Origin: Aminobacter aganoensis
GTDB lineage: Bacteria; Pseudomonadota; Alphaproteobacteria; Rhizobiales; Rhizobiaceae
Length of the DNA stretch: 64,000 nt
Reading direction: 5' to 3'
Assembly: GCF_014206975.1 (NCBI RefSeq)
Contig: NZ_JACHOU010000008.1
Location: 62,001 to 126,000, forward strand
Every line of letters begins with the position of its first letter. Position 1 is the first letter of the stretch. This document shows, piece by piece, positions 27,963 to 36,579 of the stretch. A program made the translations under genes and the position numbers. The notes below the pieces were generated by a model. The model had not been told where the DNA came from and made no database searches. It was given only the letters and a program-made list of their open reading frames with translations.

Positions 27963-28601
27963 ATGACAGAAGCGACCCTCAATTCCGGCGACCACGAACG
28001 CATCGCAGCGGCGATCCGCGCGGCCGAGGCCGCAACGGCCGGCGAGATCTACTGCGTCGTCGCCCGCCGCAGCGACGGCTATTTCTTCGCCGCCGCCTTC
28101 GCCGTCACGTTGGGCATCCTGCTCGTCAGCCTCGCCGCTGCCTTCGCCCTCGAATACTGGTGGATCGCGGTCAGGCTGCCGCATTTCGTCGTCGTCCAGT
28201 TGCTGGCGGTCGCCGCCGCCTGCGCGCTTTTGTGGTGGCTGCCTGGCCTGCGCCTCTGGCTGGCGCCGCGCCGGCTGCTCTGGCGCGCGGCACATGCCAA
28301 TGCGCTCAGGCAGTTCCTCGCCCGCAACGTCCATCTGACCAGCGAACGCACTGGTGTCCTGATCTTCGTTTCGCTGGCCGAACGTTATGCCGAGGTCGTC
28401 GCCGACGCCGGCATCAACGCCAAGGTGCCGCAGGACACCTGGGACGGAATCGTCCGCGACCTCACCGCGCAAGCCCGCGACAACCGCCTCGCGGACGGCT
28501 TCGTAGCCGCCATCGCCACCGTCGGCGGCCTGTTGTCCCGGCATTTCCCCGTGTCGGCAAGCGACGTCAACGAGCTCGACGACCATCTCGTCGAAATTTG
28601 A
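27963..28601 (+). CDS. Second TPM-domain membrane protein
   Basis: A 212-residue protein without a signal peptide: a short N-terminal TPM half (HERIAAAIRAAEAATAGEIYCVVARRS), two membrane segments (about residues 43-62 and 76-96) inserted in the domain, then the rest (RTGVLIFVSLAERYAEVVADAGINAKVPQDTWDGIVRDLTAQARDNRLADGFVAAIATVGGLLSRHFP). The layout is like other rhizobial lemA-TPM-TPM triplets. Six bases after the first TPM gene, so co-transcribed. Function unknown; the three products may form one membrane complex. Confidence 0.88.
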   Translation: MTEATLNSGDHERIAAAIRAAEAATAGEIYCVVARRSDGYFFAAAFAVTLGILLVSLAAAFALEYWWIAVRLPHFVVVQLLAVAAACALLWWLPGLRLWLAPRRLLWRAAHANALRQFLARNVHLTSERTGVLIFVSLAERYAEVVADAGINAKVPQDTWDGIVRDLTAQARDNRLADGFVAAIATVGGLLSRHFPVSASDVNELDDHLVEI

Positions 28602-28731
28602 CACGGCCGGCATCAGCTGAGTCCATTCGGACACACTGCGCGCCGATCTCGTTCCCAATCCTGTGAAAGGCCCGTCGGCCCATCGGCGGACTCTTTGCAA
28701 CGGCCGAAACGCGGTTTATGGTTAAGAAACT

Positions 28732-29238
28732 ATGAACACGCTGACAATCGACATCAGGAAAGCCGAGCCCCGCGACGCGGATGCCATCGCCGAAGTGCAT
28801 CATGAGGCCTGGCGCGGCGCCTATTCCGGCATCATCCCGCATCGCGCCCTGACCGCCATGATCAACCGCCGCGGCGGCGAATGGTGGGCCAACGCGATCC
28901 GTCGCGCCGCCACCGTGCTGGTCATCGAGATCGGCGGCAAGATTGCCGGCTACGCCACCCTCGGCCGCAACCGCGCCCGCGAGCTCAAGCAGCAGGGCGA
29001 GATCTACGAACTCTACTTGCGCCCCGAATGCCAGGGCATCGGCCTCGGCAGCCGGCTGTTTGCCGCCGCCCGCCAGCGCCTCGCCGACCACGGCCTCAAG
29101 GGCATGGTGGTCTGGGCACTCGAGGAAAACGAGAACGCCTTGTCCTTCTACGCCGGCGCCGGTGGCCGCGACATCGCCGAGGGCGTCGAAGTCTTCGACC
29201 AGAAAGCACTGAAGAAAGTCGCTTTCGTCTGGGAGTGA
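28732..29238 (+). CDS. GNAT-family N-acetyltransferase
   Basis: A 168-residue acetyltransferase: IRKAEPRDADAIAEVHHEAWRGAYSGIIP at the start, the acetyl-CoA-binding stretch LYLRPECQGIGLGSRLFAAARQRLADHG (Q-x-x-G-x-G, about residues 93-120) and WALEENENALSFYAGAGG with the usual N-x-x-A-x-x-F-Y motif. The substrate is not deducible. It lies alone between the TPM genes and the pyrophosphatase gene. Confidence 0.92.
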   Translation: MNTLTIDIRKAEPRDADAIAEVHHEAWRGAYSGIIPHRALTAMINRRGGEWWANAIRRAATVLVIEIGGKIAGYATLGRNRARELKQQGEIYELYLRPECQGIGLGSRLFAAARQRLADHGLKGMVVWALEENENALSFYAGAGGRDIAEGVEVFDQKALKKVAFVWE

Positions 29239-29342
29239 TGGGAAAGGCTCGCCTTTCGTCGCAGCCTCCGGACATCAATATTGCATTGCACACGCGACCC
29301 AACGCGTTTATCGGGAGGCACCTTTAATCTGGAGCTTCCCTC

Positions 29343-29879
29343 ATGCGCATCGATGCAATCGCGATCGGCAAGAATCCACCCGAAGACGTCAACGTGATCA
29401 TCGAGGTGCCCGTTGGCGGGCAGCCGATCAAGTACGAGATGGACAAGGAAGCCGGCACGCTGGTCGTCGACCGCTTCCTCTACACCCCGATGCACTATCC
29501 GGGTAACTACGGCTTCGTGCCGCATACGCTTTCCGGCGATGGCGATCCGATCGACGTACTGGTCTGCAACACGCGCCAGCTCATCCCCGGCTGCGTCATC
29601 AATGTGCGCCCGATCGGTGTGCTGGTCATGGAAGACAATGCCGGCCAGGACGAGAAAGTCATCGCCGTGCCGTCGCCCAAGCTGACGCGCCGCTACGAGG
29701 ACGTGCACGAATACACCGACCTGCCCGAGATCACCCTCAAGCAGATCGAGCATTTCTTTGCGCACTACAAGGATCTCGAACCCGGCAAGTGGGTCAAGAT
29801 CGAGGGCTGGCACGATGCGGCCTACGCCAAGAAGATGATCGTCGAGGCGATCGAGCGCGCCAAGCAGCAGAAGGCCTGA
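29343..29879 (+). CDS. ppa: Inorganic pyrophosphatase (family I)
   Basis: A 178-residue cytoplasmic enzyme that hydrolyses pyrophosphate and so drives biosynthetic reactions. It has family I signatures: [45 protein letters not shown] (the D-G-D-P-x-D-V metal site, about residues 65-75) and the later [13 protein letters not shown] with further metal aspartates, then [16 protein letters not shown]. Length is normal. A GGAG site precedes the start. Confidence 0.97.
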   Translation: MRIDAIAIGKNPPEDVNVIIEVPVGGQPIKYEMDKEAGTLVVDRFLYTPMHYPGNYGFVPHTLSGDGDPIDVLVCNTRQLIPGCVINVRPIGVLVMEDNAGQDEKVIAVPSPKLTRRYEDVHEYTDLPEITLKQIEHFFAHYKDLEPGKWVKIEGWHDAAYAKKMIVEAIERAKQQKA

Positions 29880-29913
29880 GGCTTTTCGCTCCGGACCGGA
29901 GCCCGTCAATCTT

Positions 29914-29944
29914 AAGGCGCGGACGGTCCAGCCGTCCGCGCCTT
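29914..29944. terminator. Hairpin between convergent ppa and a hypothetical gene
   Basis: A perfect 13-bp GC-rich stem (AAGGCGCGGACGG at 29914-29926, complement at 29932-29944) with a TCCAG loop. It overlaps the stop codon of the convergent minus-strand gene and lies 34 bases after ppa. There is no T run, so it is an incomplete intrinsic terminator or an RNA-end stabiliser for both transcripts. Confidence 0.55.
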
Positions 29945-30548
29945 AGTTCGCCGTCCTGTCGACCGAGATGAATTCGGGAATGGGCTCGCCGACGAGCACC
30001 CGCTCGTCGGCCCCGCAAGCAAAATCACGGGCCTGTTCGTCGGCGATCTTTCGTGCCAGCTCGTTGGCATTGGGCTTTCCCGTCGCCAGCACAAGCCCGA
30101 CCGCGCAACCATCCGCCTTGCCCGGCTGGCCGACCTTGGCCACCACCAGCACCTCGATCTGCTTCGCATCGCTGGCCTCGTCCTGCACATACCAGCGATG
30201 GATGGTCGCGAACGGTACGGACAGGCCGTCATGGCTGGAAATACGCCACTCGATCCTGCCGCCGGTCGAATTGAAGGTACCGAAGCTCTGCCACGGCACG
30301 CCGTCGAGATTGGCTGGCGGAAAGCCGTAGTACATCGACTCCCTGAGGTCGCCGGTGAACATCAGCACCGGATAACCGCGATATCCCGCACAGGCGAAAT
30401 TGGCGAAATCGCCGTCGTCGGCGCCGGCCTTCTCGTAGGTCACGCAATCCTGCTCGGTCCTGATCTCGGTGTAGGCGCTCGAGATTTCTTCCGCCGCCGC
30501 CACGGGCCAGGGCATCGCCAGAACGCCAGCCAGAACCAGTTTCCGCAT
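29943..30548 (-). CDS. Secreted hypothetical protein
   Basis: A 201-residue protein with a signal peptide (MRKLVLAGVLAMPWPVAAAEE). The mature part contains four cysteines (DCVTYE, NFACAGY, DGCAVG, DFACGAD), suggesting two disulfides in the periplasm, and motifs such as YRGYPVLMFTGDLRESMYYGFPP and HRWYVQDE. I do not recognise a characterised family. The start at 30548 has GGGGAGG; the in-frame ATG at 30581 is too far from it. Convergent with ppa. Confidence 0.75.
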   Translation of the reverse strand: MRKLVLAGVLAMPWPVAAAEEISSAYTEIRTEQDCVTYEKAGADDGDFANFACAGYRGYPVLMFTGDLRESMYYGFPPANLDGVPWQSFGTFNSTGGRIEWRISSHDGLSVPFATIHRWYVQDEASDAKQIEVLVVAKVGQPGKADGCAVGLVLATGKPNANELARKIADEQARDFACGADERVLVGEPIPEFISVDRTAN

Positions 30549-30629
30549 CTCGGCCTCCCCGGCAATGGGCGATCTTGCCACGCCACCGGCCGCGAGTATG
30601 CCCCCTCGCCGCCGCCCGATCCAGGGATC

Positions 30630-30950
30630 TCAGGCTTTCCGTCCGGCCAGAAGGGCAAGCCCGGGCGCGAGGTCTCCCGGATGGCCAACGATCCGCACCG
30701 TCTTCAGTCGCGATGTGCCGCCGGCAACCACCGAGACCGATTTTTTGGGAATGCCGAGCGACGCGGCCAAAAGCCTTTCCAGCGCGGCATTGGCCTCACC
30801 CTTTTCCGGCACGGCGCGAACCCGTGCCGCAAGGTGGCTGCGTCCGTCGGCGGTCGTCTCAAGGCCTTCGACCGCATCTTTTGCGGCGCGCGGCGTCAGC
30901 CGCACGAACACCTCGACACCGTCACGGCATTCCCGGAAGAAGCCGGCCAC
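30630..30950 (-). CDS. DUF167 / YggU-family protein
   Basis: A 106-residue protein with the DUF167 fold: CRDGVEVFVRLTPRAAKDAVEG, LAARVRAVPEKGEANAALERLLAASLGIPKKSVSVVAGGTSRLKTVRIVG. The E-K-G-x-A-N segment and the final G-x-x-S-R-x-K are the family signature. It is nearly always downstream of yggT, as here (11-base gap). The start is not secure: GTG 30950 is the first plausible one, with no good ribosome site, so coupling to yggT is likely. Function unknown. Confidence 0.85.
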   Translation of the reverse strand: MAGFFRECRDGVEVFVRLTPRAAKDAVEGLETTADGRSHLAARVRAVPEKGEANAALERLLAASLGIPKKSVSVVAGGTSRLKTVRIVGHPGDLAPGLALLAGRKA

Positions 30951-30961
30951 CGGCAGGCCGC

Positions 30962-31252
30962 TCAGATGACGAGCGGCAGCACCGTCGTCAGGATGAACTG
31001 GCGCACGAAGAACAGCAGCAGCAAGAGGATGATCGGTGAAATGTCGATGCCGCCGAGGTCGGGCATGAAGCGGCGGATCGGCTTCAGCGCCGGTTCGGTC
31101 AGGCGGAACAGCATATTGCCGATGGTGCCGACGAACTGGTTGCGCGAGTTGACGACGTTGAAGGCATAGAGCCAGGAGAAGATCGCCGAGGCGATGATGA
31201 TCCACCAGTAGAGGTCGAGGGCCAGAACGATCGTCTGAATGAGGGCGAGCAT
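30962..31252 (-). CDS. YggT-family membrane protein
   Basis: A 96-residue protein with two hydrophobic regions ([26 protein letters not shown] and [25 protein letters not shown]) around the family loop [42 protein letters not shown]. YggT proteins act in membrane organisation or turgor/osmotic adaptation, with no defined biochemical role. A GGAG site precedes the ATG at 31252; the frame to 31345 is an artefact. Forms an operon with the DUF167 gene. Confidence 0.9.
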   Translation of the reverse strand: MLALIQTIVLALDLYWWIIIASAIFSWLYAFNVVNSRNQFVGTIGNMLFRLTEPALKPIRRFMPDLGGIDISPIILLLLLFFVRQFILTTVLPLVI

Positions 31253-31526
31253 GCCGTTCTCCAATGTGTTGCCGACATTTAGCCATTGCATGCTTTTGCG
31301 GCAAGCCCCGGTCGCCTGGGCCGTGTCGATCGCAACACCGGCCATGGCCGGGACCAGGGGGTGCGCCCCGGTGGATCAGGCTGGAGCAGGGTCGCGAGAG
31401 GGAGGCGCTGCCGGCGCATGTTGAACGCCGACCTTCGCATAGCGGCCCGATCGGCCAACGCGCCCAAGGCCTGGCAATTGCCATTGCAATGCGCGTCGGC
31501 CATGCCGCCCCTGCGTCACGTGCCGC

Positions 31527-31555
31527 TTGACAGAAGCCGCCCACCGTCAATAAAT
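31527..31555 (+). promoter_or_regulatory. Probable sigma-70-type promoter of the tRNA-Ala gene
   Basis: A perfect -35 TTGACA (31527-31532) is followed after 17 bases by ATAAAT (31550-31555) as the -10. The tRNA begins 17 bases after the -10, leaving a short leader. Confidence 0.55.
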
Positions 31556-31572
31556 GCGGCCATCCGCTGGAC

Positions 31573-31648
<76 letters not shown>

Positions 31649-31761
31649 GCGGATTTTCATTTTTTCTCCTGGCAACTGATGCCCGGTGGCCGGCTATTGA
31701 CCGTCTGGATCGGGCCGTAGGCCGACAGCTGGTTGCCTCCCGTCTGCTCGCGTTGAAGGTC

Positions 31762-31796
31762 CGCAGGTGTCCATCAGCCTGTGATGGACATCTGCG
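31762..31796 (-). terminator. Long hairpin after the DUF1684 gene
   Basis: CGCAGGTGTCCATCA (31762-31776) pairs with TGATGGACATCTGCG (31782-31796), 14 of 15 positions matched, around a GCCTG loop. It lies 15 bases past the stop of the last gene of the seven-gene operon, so it probably marks the transcript end, though no T run follows. Confidence 0.55.
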
Positions 31797-31811
31797 TGCG
31801 ATCCGTGGGTA

Positions 31812-32702
31812 TCAGGCCGCGCCGTTTGTTCCGGTCTGGTAGGTCATCGTGCGCGCTATGTCCTGCGCCGGACGCTTCTCGCCGGCGAGGACCTCGAAAT
31901 CGAGTTGGTTCTCACGGGGGACCAGCGGACAGGTGACGAAGTTGGTGAAGGCACAGGGCAGCGCGACGGCGTAGTTGAAATCGATCCAGTCGATGCGGCT
32001 GTTTTTGTCATCGGCGAACTGCAACTCGATGACGCGGCCGGCACCATAGGTAACAGGGCCGCTGGTGCGGTCGCGAATGTGCGCGACAGGCTGCACGCCG
32101 GTCGCCGTGTCCTTGCCGATCAACTGGACGCTGTAGCTCTTGCCTTTGTGCTCGAACGTGAAGGTGCCGATGCGTGGCGTCGATTCACGCACGCCGGCTT
32201 CCACGGTTTCGGCCTCGTAGTCGGTGATCTCGGTCGGCGTGTAGATGCCGGGGACCCGCCAGGCAGGATCATAATCGAAAGCGGTGACGCCGGCGTCCTC
32301 CAGGCGCGTCGCCTCGCGCGGGTCGCGCACGCGCACGCCATAGAGGGACTGGCCGTCATGCTTGCTGCGCAGGATCGTCTCGACCTCGTTCACGCCGAAA
32401 TAGACCGGCTCGCTCTTGCCGTGGCCGTAGGTCTGGTTGCGACCCGGGATGATTTCGACCGGCTCTGTCGGATACCTGCCATTCACCGTGAGGGTCGGAC
32501 CGGAAGCCGGTGGCGTGAACATGACCCGGCCGTCTTCGACCGACCATGTGCCGGGCAACATGTCGAAGCTGACATCCTTGTCGTCGGCTTCGAGCCAGTA
32601 CTGGGCAACCAGCGAGGTCCAGCCATAGGGGCGGAACATCGTGGCGACATGAGCGTAGCGCCATTCACGCCACTGGCCTTCCAAATGTTCTTTTGTGGGC
32701 AT
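31812..32702 (-). CDS. DUF1684-domain protein
   Basis: A 296-residue protein without a signal peptide. The C-terminal part IDWIDFNYAVALPCAFTNFVTCPLVPRENQLDFEVLAGEKRP matches the DUF1684 signature (D-x-N-x-A-x-x-P-x-C-A-[FY]-x-x-x-x-x-C-P-x-P-P-x-E-N). The N-terminal half (EHLEGQWREWRYAHVATMFRPYGWTSLVAQYWLEADDKDVSFDMLPGTWSVEDGRVMFTPP) resembles the usual YxxEV-type start only loosely. Function unknown. It is the last gene of the operon, 22 bases after the BAAT-type hydrolase gene. AGGGAG precedes the start. Confidence 0.8.
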   Translation of the reverse strand: MPTKEHLEGQWREWRYAHVATMFRPYGWTSLVAQYWLEADDKDVSFDMLPGTWSVEDGRVMFTPPASGPTLTVNGRYPTEPVEIIPGRNQTYGHGKSEPVYFGVNEVETILRSKHDGQSLYGVRVRDPREATRLEDAGVTAFDYDPAWRVPGIYTPTEITDYEAETVEAGVRESTPRIGTFTFEHKGKSYSVQLIGKDTATGVQPVAHIRDRTSGPVTYGAGRVIELQFADDKNSRIDWIDFNYAVALPCAFTNFVTCPLVPRENQLDFEVLAGEKRPAQDIARTMTYQTGTNGAA

Positions 32703-32724
32703 GTTCGTCTCCCTTTCGAAGAAT

Positions 32725-34092
32725 TCAGCTGTCTGCTTGCGCATGGGGATTCCGGCTGGCTGCGCCTTGGCCGGCAGAACCGGCGGCCTCGCCCAGGAAG
32801 GCGAGCATGCCGCGCCAGGAGCCGTCATCGGCTCTGGTATTGCCGGAGGGCGTGCCGCCATTGGTGTAGGGCACCTTCGAGACCGGATGCAGGCGGCTAA
32901 GTTGCGTCGACGGCACGATCGGCAGGTTGATCGCGTGGCCGGCATCGTCGAAGTCGAGATGGCGGACCAGGTGAGGATGGTCATGCTTCCGCAGCGTCGA
33001 GACCACCATGCGGGAATAGAGACTGGACGGCCAGGCGCGGTCGTCGCGGCCCGAGATCAGCAGCACCGGGCCAGCGATGTTCTCGACCGGAATGCGCGCG
33101 CGCTCTGCCAGTGCTGTGTCCTTCAACCCTTCGAAGAAGACCGAGTGGTGCCGGCTGGGCGGGGTATCGCCAGCCCAGGGGTGCCAGTGCACGGCGGCAT
33201 TGTCCTGCCACAGATGCGGCAGCGGAATGCCGCCCCGGGTCCAGGTCGTGCCTTGCCAGCCGCCACGGGCGGGATCGCCGGCTCCTTGAGCACCGTGGAC
33301 CATGGCGCCGGGCACGAAGGCGATCACGGCGGAGACCAGATGCGGGAAGGTGGCGCCCAGCAGGAGTGCGAGTTCGCCGCCGCGCGACTGGCCGCTGACC
33401 GCAACGAAGCCGTCCTTTGGCTTCAGTTCCCGGTGCGCCCAGCGCAGGCCGGTCTCGAGATATTCGAGCGGCGTCTCGGTGATGAAGGGTGACAGGCCCG
33501 GTGCCTTGAAATAGCCGAGCGCGAAAGCCCGGTAGCCGCGCGACGCAAGAAGTGCCGCGCGCGGTTCGTTGATGCCGCCGCCCGAGCCGTTGAGCACCAC
33601 CACGACCGGATGAGGGCCCGGTCCCGCCGGCGTGAACAGCGTGCCCACCAGTCCGTTCTCGCGAACTTCCCGCCGCTCCACGCCAGCTGCGGCAAATCCC
33701 TGGGCGAGCTTGCCCTCGGCCCGGACGCCATCTGCGGTTTCTGCCGTCAGCGTCGTTTGCAGGGGCTGCATGACGTCGTCGGGAAAGAGCTCGGCGCTCG
33801 TGCTGTCGACTGGTTGCTGGCCCCAGATCAGGCCCATGGCCGAGACTTCCGCATAATCGCCGCCGACGGGGGCGTCACGCTTCAGGTCGACCACGCCCTC
33901 GGCGTCGGCCATGAAGGTCGCCTGGCTCATCCAGGTAACGCCGCGTGCGCGTGCCGTACGGGCGGAAATGGCAACGAGTTCGTCGGGAGCAAGACCGGAG
34001 ACGACGATCCGGCGCGGCTCATCGATCAGGCCATCGACCGGTTCGATGGAAAACACAGGTGCGGAAACTGGCTTTGTCGTCATCTGGGTCAC
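32725..34092 (-). CDS. Acyl-CoA thioesterase/BAAT-type alpha/beta hydrolase
   Basis: A 455-residue protein with the two-domain plan of bile-acid-CoA:amino acid N-acyltransferase/acyl-CoA thioesterases. An N-terminal beta-sandwich (about residues 12-140: SIEPVDGLIDEPRRIVVSGLAPDELVAISARTAR..., GLIWGQQPVD) is followed by an alpha/beta hydrolase domain (GTLFTPAGPGPHPVVVVLNGSGGGINEPRAALLASRGYRAFALGYF). The nucleophile elbow is SGQSRGGE, so the nucleophile is Ser, not the Cys of mammalian BAAT. The conserved late His is in DFDDAGHAINLP. Likely hydrolyses a thioester or ester within the operon's pathway. Confidence 0.88.
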   Translation of the reverse strand: MTQMTTKPVSAPVFSIEPVDGLIDEPRRIVVSGLAPDELVAISARTARARGVTWMSQATFMADAEGVVDLKRDAPVGGDYAEVSAMGLIWGQQPVDSTSAELFPDDVMQPLQTTLTAETADGVRAEGKLAQGFAAAGVERREVRENGLVGTLFTPAGPGPHPVVVVLNGSGGGINEPRAALLASRGYRAFALGYFKAPGLSPFITETPLEYLETGLRWAHRELKPKDGFVAVSGQSRGGELALLLGATFPHLVSAVIAFVPGAMVHGAQGAGDPARGGWQGTTWTRGGIPLPHLWQDNAAVHWHPWAGDTPPSRHHSVFFEGLKDTALAERARIPVENIAGPVLLISGRDDRAWPSSLYSRMVVSTLRKHDHPHLVRHLDFDDAGHAINLPIVPSTQLSRLHPVSKVPYTNGGTPSGNTRADDGSWRGMLAFLGEAAGSAGQGAASRNPHAQADS

Positions 34093-34120
34093 AATCTCTG
34101 CAGGTGGAGCGCCGGCGCGA

Positions 34121-35035
34121 TCATCGGCCCGGCTGGCCGGTCATGCGGGCGAGACAGGCGTCGAGACGCTGCGCGAAATCATCTTCCAGCACGGCTTGGG
34201 CCGACTGCCTGCCGCCGCGTGGCCAGTGACCGCCGCCATTCGTCCAGTCGCTCTTCAGCCTGGCGAGCTTGGCATTCCAATCGACACCTTCGCCGGGCCG
34301 GACGGGATCGAAGGCGAGGATGAACACGCCCCGACCCTTCGGGTCACCCCGGCCCCCGCCGGCGACACCGGCCATGAGCTCGACCACGAGCCCCAGCAGC
34401 GAGCCGACCTGGCCGCCGCGTGGCAGCAACGCTGCAACATCAGTGGCGAGGCTGGTCGGTCGTCCGTCGCCGTCCAGGGCGATCCCGTCAGGCAATGGCG
34501 TGCCGGAGGCGCGGGCATTGCGGATATCCGCCATCGTGGCGGTGCTTGTGGCGACGTCGATCACGACCCGATCGCTGCCCTGTCCCATGGCGAGTGCCAG
34601 CGGGTTGGTGCCGATAACCGGGCGGGTGCCGCCATGCGGCGCGACGAAAGGCGGCCCTTCAGCGCCAGCAATGCCGAGCAGGCCGGCATCGGCGAGATGG
34701 CGAACGAAGGGGGCGAGCCGGCCAAAACCCCTGACGCCGTGCAGGAAGACAGCGGCGATGCCGAACTGCCGGGCCGCCTCGGCCACGTCGAGCGTGGCGC
34801 TGGCGACAGCGAGCGGCGCAAAACAGGAGGAGGCATCTACCCAGCTTATGGCCTGCGGACTCGCGCCCGTCGGCACCGGGGCCGCATCGGCCGTCCACTC
34901 GTCGAGCATGGCGATGCCGAAGCGTGGCAGGCCGAGCGCATCGGCCTCGACCAGGGCCGAGGCCGCGAACTTGGCTGCCGGGCTGCCGCCCAGCGCCACG
35001 GCCAGCCGGCCGACCGCATCGGGAAATGCAATCAT
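34121..35035 (-). CDS. LDH2-fold oxidoreductase (malate/L-lactate/ureidoglycolate dehydrogenase family), probably degenerate active site
   Basis: A 304-residue member of the LDH2 family of NAD(P)-dependent 2-hydroxyacid or imino-acid enzymes. Recognisable segments are PPFVAPHGGTRPVIGTNPLALAMGQGSDRVVIDVATSTAT (cofactor and substrate region) and GGQVGSLLGLVVELMAGVAGGG near the C-terminus. It is shorter than the usual 330-350 residues. The family's N-terminal S-H-G motif reads LPRFGI here, and the catalytic N-H-F-G reads RGFG, so both usual histidines appear to be missing. It may be non-catalytic or mechanistically different. Overlaps the GntR gene by four bases. Confidence 0.8.
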   Translation of the reverse strand: MIAFPDAVGRLAVALGGSPAAKFAASALVEADALGLPRFGIAMLDEWTADAAPVPTGASPQAISWVDASSCFAPLAVASATLDVAEAARQFGIAAVFLHGVRGFGRLAPFVRHLADAGLLGIAGAEGPPFVAPHGGTRPVIGTNPLALAMGQGSDRVVIDVATSTATMADIRNARASGTPLPDGIALDGDGRPTSLATDVAALLPRGGQVGSLLGLVVELMAGVAGGGRGDPKGRGVFILAFDPVRPGEGVDWNAKLARLKSDWTNGGGHWPRGGRQSAQAVLEDDFAQRLDACLARMTGQPGR

Positions 35036-35745
35036 TCGCCCGGGCTCCGTGCTGCGGCGCCAAGCTGGATTTCATTTTCCGAGAGGTAACCCAGCGTCAT
35101 CAGCCGCTCGATCAGGAATTCCCTGGCGTGCTTGATATGGGCAAACTCGATGGCGGCGGCCTTCTCGCCGTCGCCGGCTGCAATCGCATCGACGAGCGCC
35201 GTGTGCTCGTCGGAATGCTCGCCTGCCTTTACGGTGAAATCGATGGCAAAGCGCAGCAGGCGCTCGAGCTCGTCGAACAGGCTCTCCGACAGCGCAACGA
35301 CTCGCTTGTTGCGGCTGCAGCGGGCGATAGCGAGGTGAAAGCGCCGCGCCACCTGTTGCATGGTGCCGATGTCCATCGGCGCGGCGTATTCCCTGACGAT
35401 CTGGCGCAGCAGGGCGATTTCGGCCAGCGTGGCATAGCGTGCCGCCTGCCGCGCCGCATGCGGTCCGATCGCCGCGCGCATGTCGAGAATGTCATGCACG
35501 GCCTGGAACGTGATCGGGGCGACGCGATAGCCGCTGCGCGGCAGGATGGTCACCAGACCGTCGGCGGCGAGCTTTTGCATCGCGTCGCGCACCGGCGTCT
35601 TCGACACCTCGTATTGGCTGGCGATGGACGCCGCGTCGAGCGTCGTGCCCGGCACGATCTCGCAGCGCATGATCTCCTGGCGCAGCGCCAGGTAGATGCG
35701 CTCCGAAACCGGTGCGTGGGCGGTTGCGTCAGCCTCGACGGTCAT
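35032..35745 (-). CDS. GntR-family regulator, FCD type
   Basis: A 237-residue repressor-like protein: winged helix-turn-helix (about residues 13-78: SERIYLALRQEIMRCEIVPGTTLDAASIASQYEVSKTPVRDAMQKLAADGLVTILPRSGYRVAPI) and an all-helical FCD ligand domain (about 88-215) with metal-binding residues of the FadR type (D in ILDMRAAIG, H in RRFHLAI, H in EHSDEHTAL, and H in IKHARE). It probably senses the organic acid handled by this operon. It sits in mid-operon between the transporter and the enzymes. Confidence 0.92.
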   Translation of the reverse strand: MTVEADATAHAPVSERIYLALRQEIMRCEIVPGTTLDAASIASQYEVSKTPVRDAMQKLAADGLVTILPRSGYRVAPITFQAVHDILDMRAAIGPHAARQAARYATLAEIALLRQIVREYAAPMDIGTMQQVARRFHLAIARCSRNKRVVALSESLFDELERLLRFAIDFTVKAGEHSDEHTALVDAIAAGDGEKAAAIEFAHIKHAREFLIERLMTLGYLSENEIQLGAAARSPGE

Positions 35746-35765
35746 GGCGTCTGCTCCTCAGCCCC

Positions 35766-36578
35766 TCAGTGCTTGGCCCAGGGCACGAAACGCCGCTCCA
35801 GCGCCTCGAGCGCGAGAATGGTGAGATAGCCCATGGCCGAGATGGCGACGATGCCGACAAACATGCGCGACACGGCAAAGGTCTGCCACGACGCCCAGAT
35901 GAAGAAGCCGACGCCGCTGCGCGCGCCAAGAAACTCGGCGGCCGCGATGATGATGTAGGACGAACCGGCGGCGAGCTTAAGCCCGGTGAATACGCTCGGC
36001 AACGCCGCCGGGAAGGCGATGCGCCGGAAGATCTGCAGCCTGGTCGCGCCGGCATTCTTGGCGACGTCCATGTAGATCTGGGGCGTCTGCATCACCCCGC
36101 CCATGGTGTTGTAGAACATCAGGAAGAACACGCCGATGGCGATGACGACGAATTTCGATGCATCGCCGACGCCGAAGATCAGCAGGATCAGCGGCAGGAT
36201 GGCGATCTTCGGCACGGGATAGAGCGCCGAGAAAATCGGACCCAGCAGCCGGCGAGCCGGTCGCGACAGGCCCAGGATCAGTCCCATGACGATGCCGGGC
36301 ACCGCACCCATGACATAGCCGATGCCGACGCGGCGCAGCGTAGCACCTATGTGCTCGAACAGTTCGAAGCTTACGATCATGCGCCAAGCGGTGCCGGCAA
36401 TCGCGCTCGGCGCCGGGAAGAAGCGCCGGTCAATCAGGTTGAACTGGCTCGACAGTTCCCACAGCAGCAACAGCAGCAGCGGGCTGAAATAGGAGGCAAT
36501 GCGGAATATCCGTTCCCGGCGCGCCGGTGCCTTGAGCCGACGCCACTGTTCTTCCGTCAGAGTGGGAGTGACGCTCAT
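35766..36578 (-). CDS. ABC transporter permease, NitT/TauT (SsuC/TauC) type
   Basis: A 270-residue inner-membrane protein with about six membrane segments: RIASYFSPLLLLLLWELSSQF first, then the core with the EAA loop DVAKNAGATRLQIFRRIAFPAALPSVFTGLKLAAGSSYIIIAAAEFLGARSGVGFFI, which contacts the ATPase. It forms the channel for an anionic or aromatic organic substrate in this class. One base separates its start from the ATPase gene stop. Confidence 0.92.
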   Translation of the reverse strand: MSVTPTLTEEQWRRLKAPARRERIFRIASYFSPLLLLLLWELSSQFNLIDRRFFPAPSAIAGTAWRMIVSFELFEHIGATLRRVGIGYVMGAVPGIVMGLILGLSRPARRLLGPIFSALYPVPKIAILPLILLIFGVGDASKFVVIAIGVFFLMFYNTMGGVMQTPQIYMDVAKNAGATRLQIFRRIAFPAALPSVFTGLKLAAGSSYIIIAAAEFLGARSGVGFFIWASWQTFAVSRMFVGIVAISAMGYLTILALEALERRFVPWAKH

Positions 36579-36579
36579 C

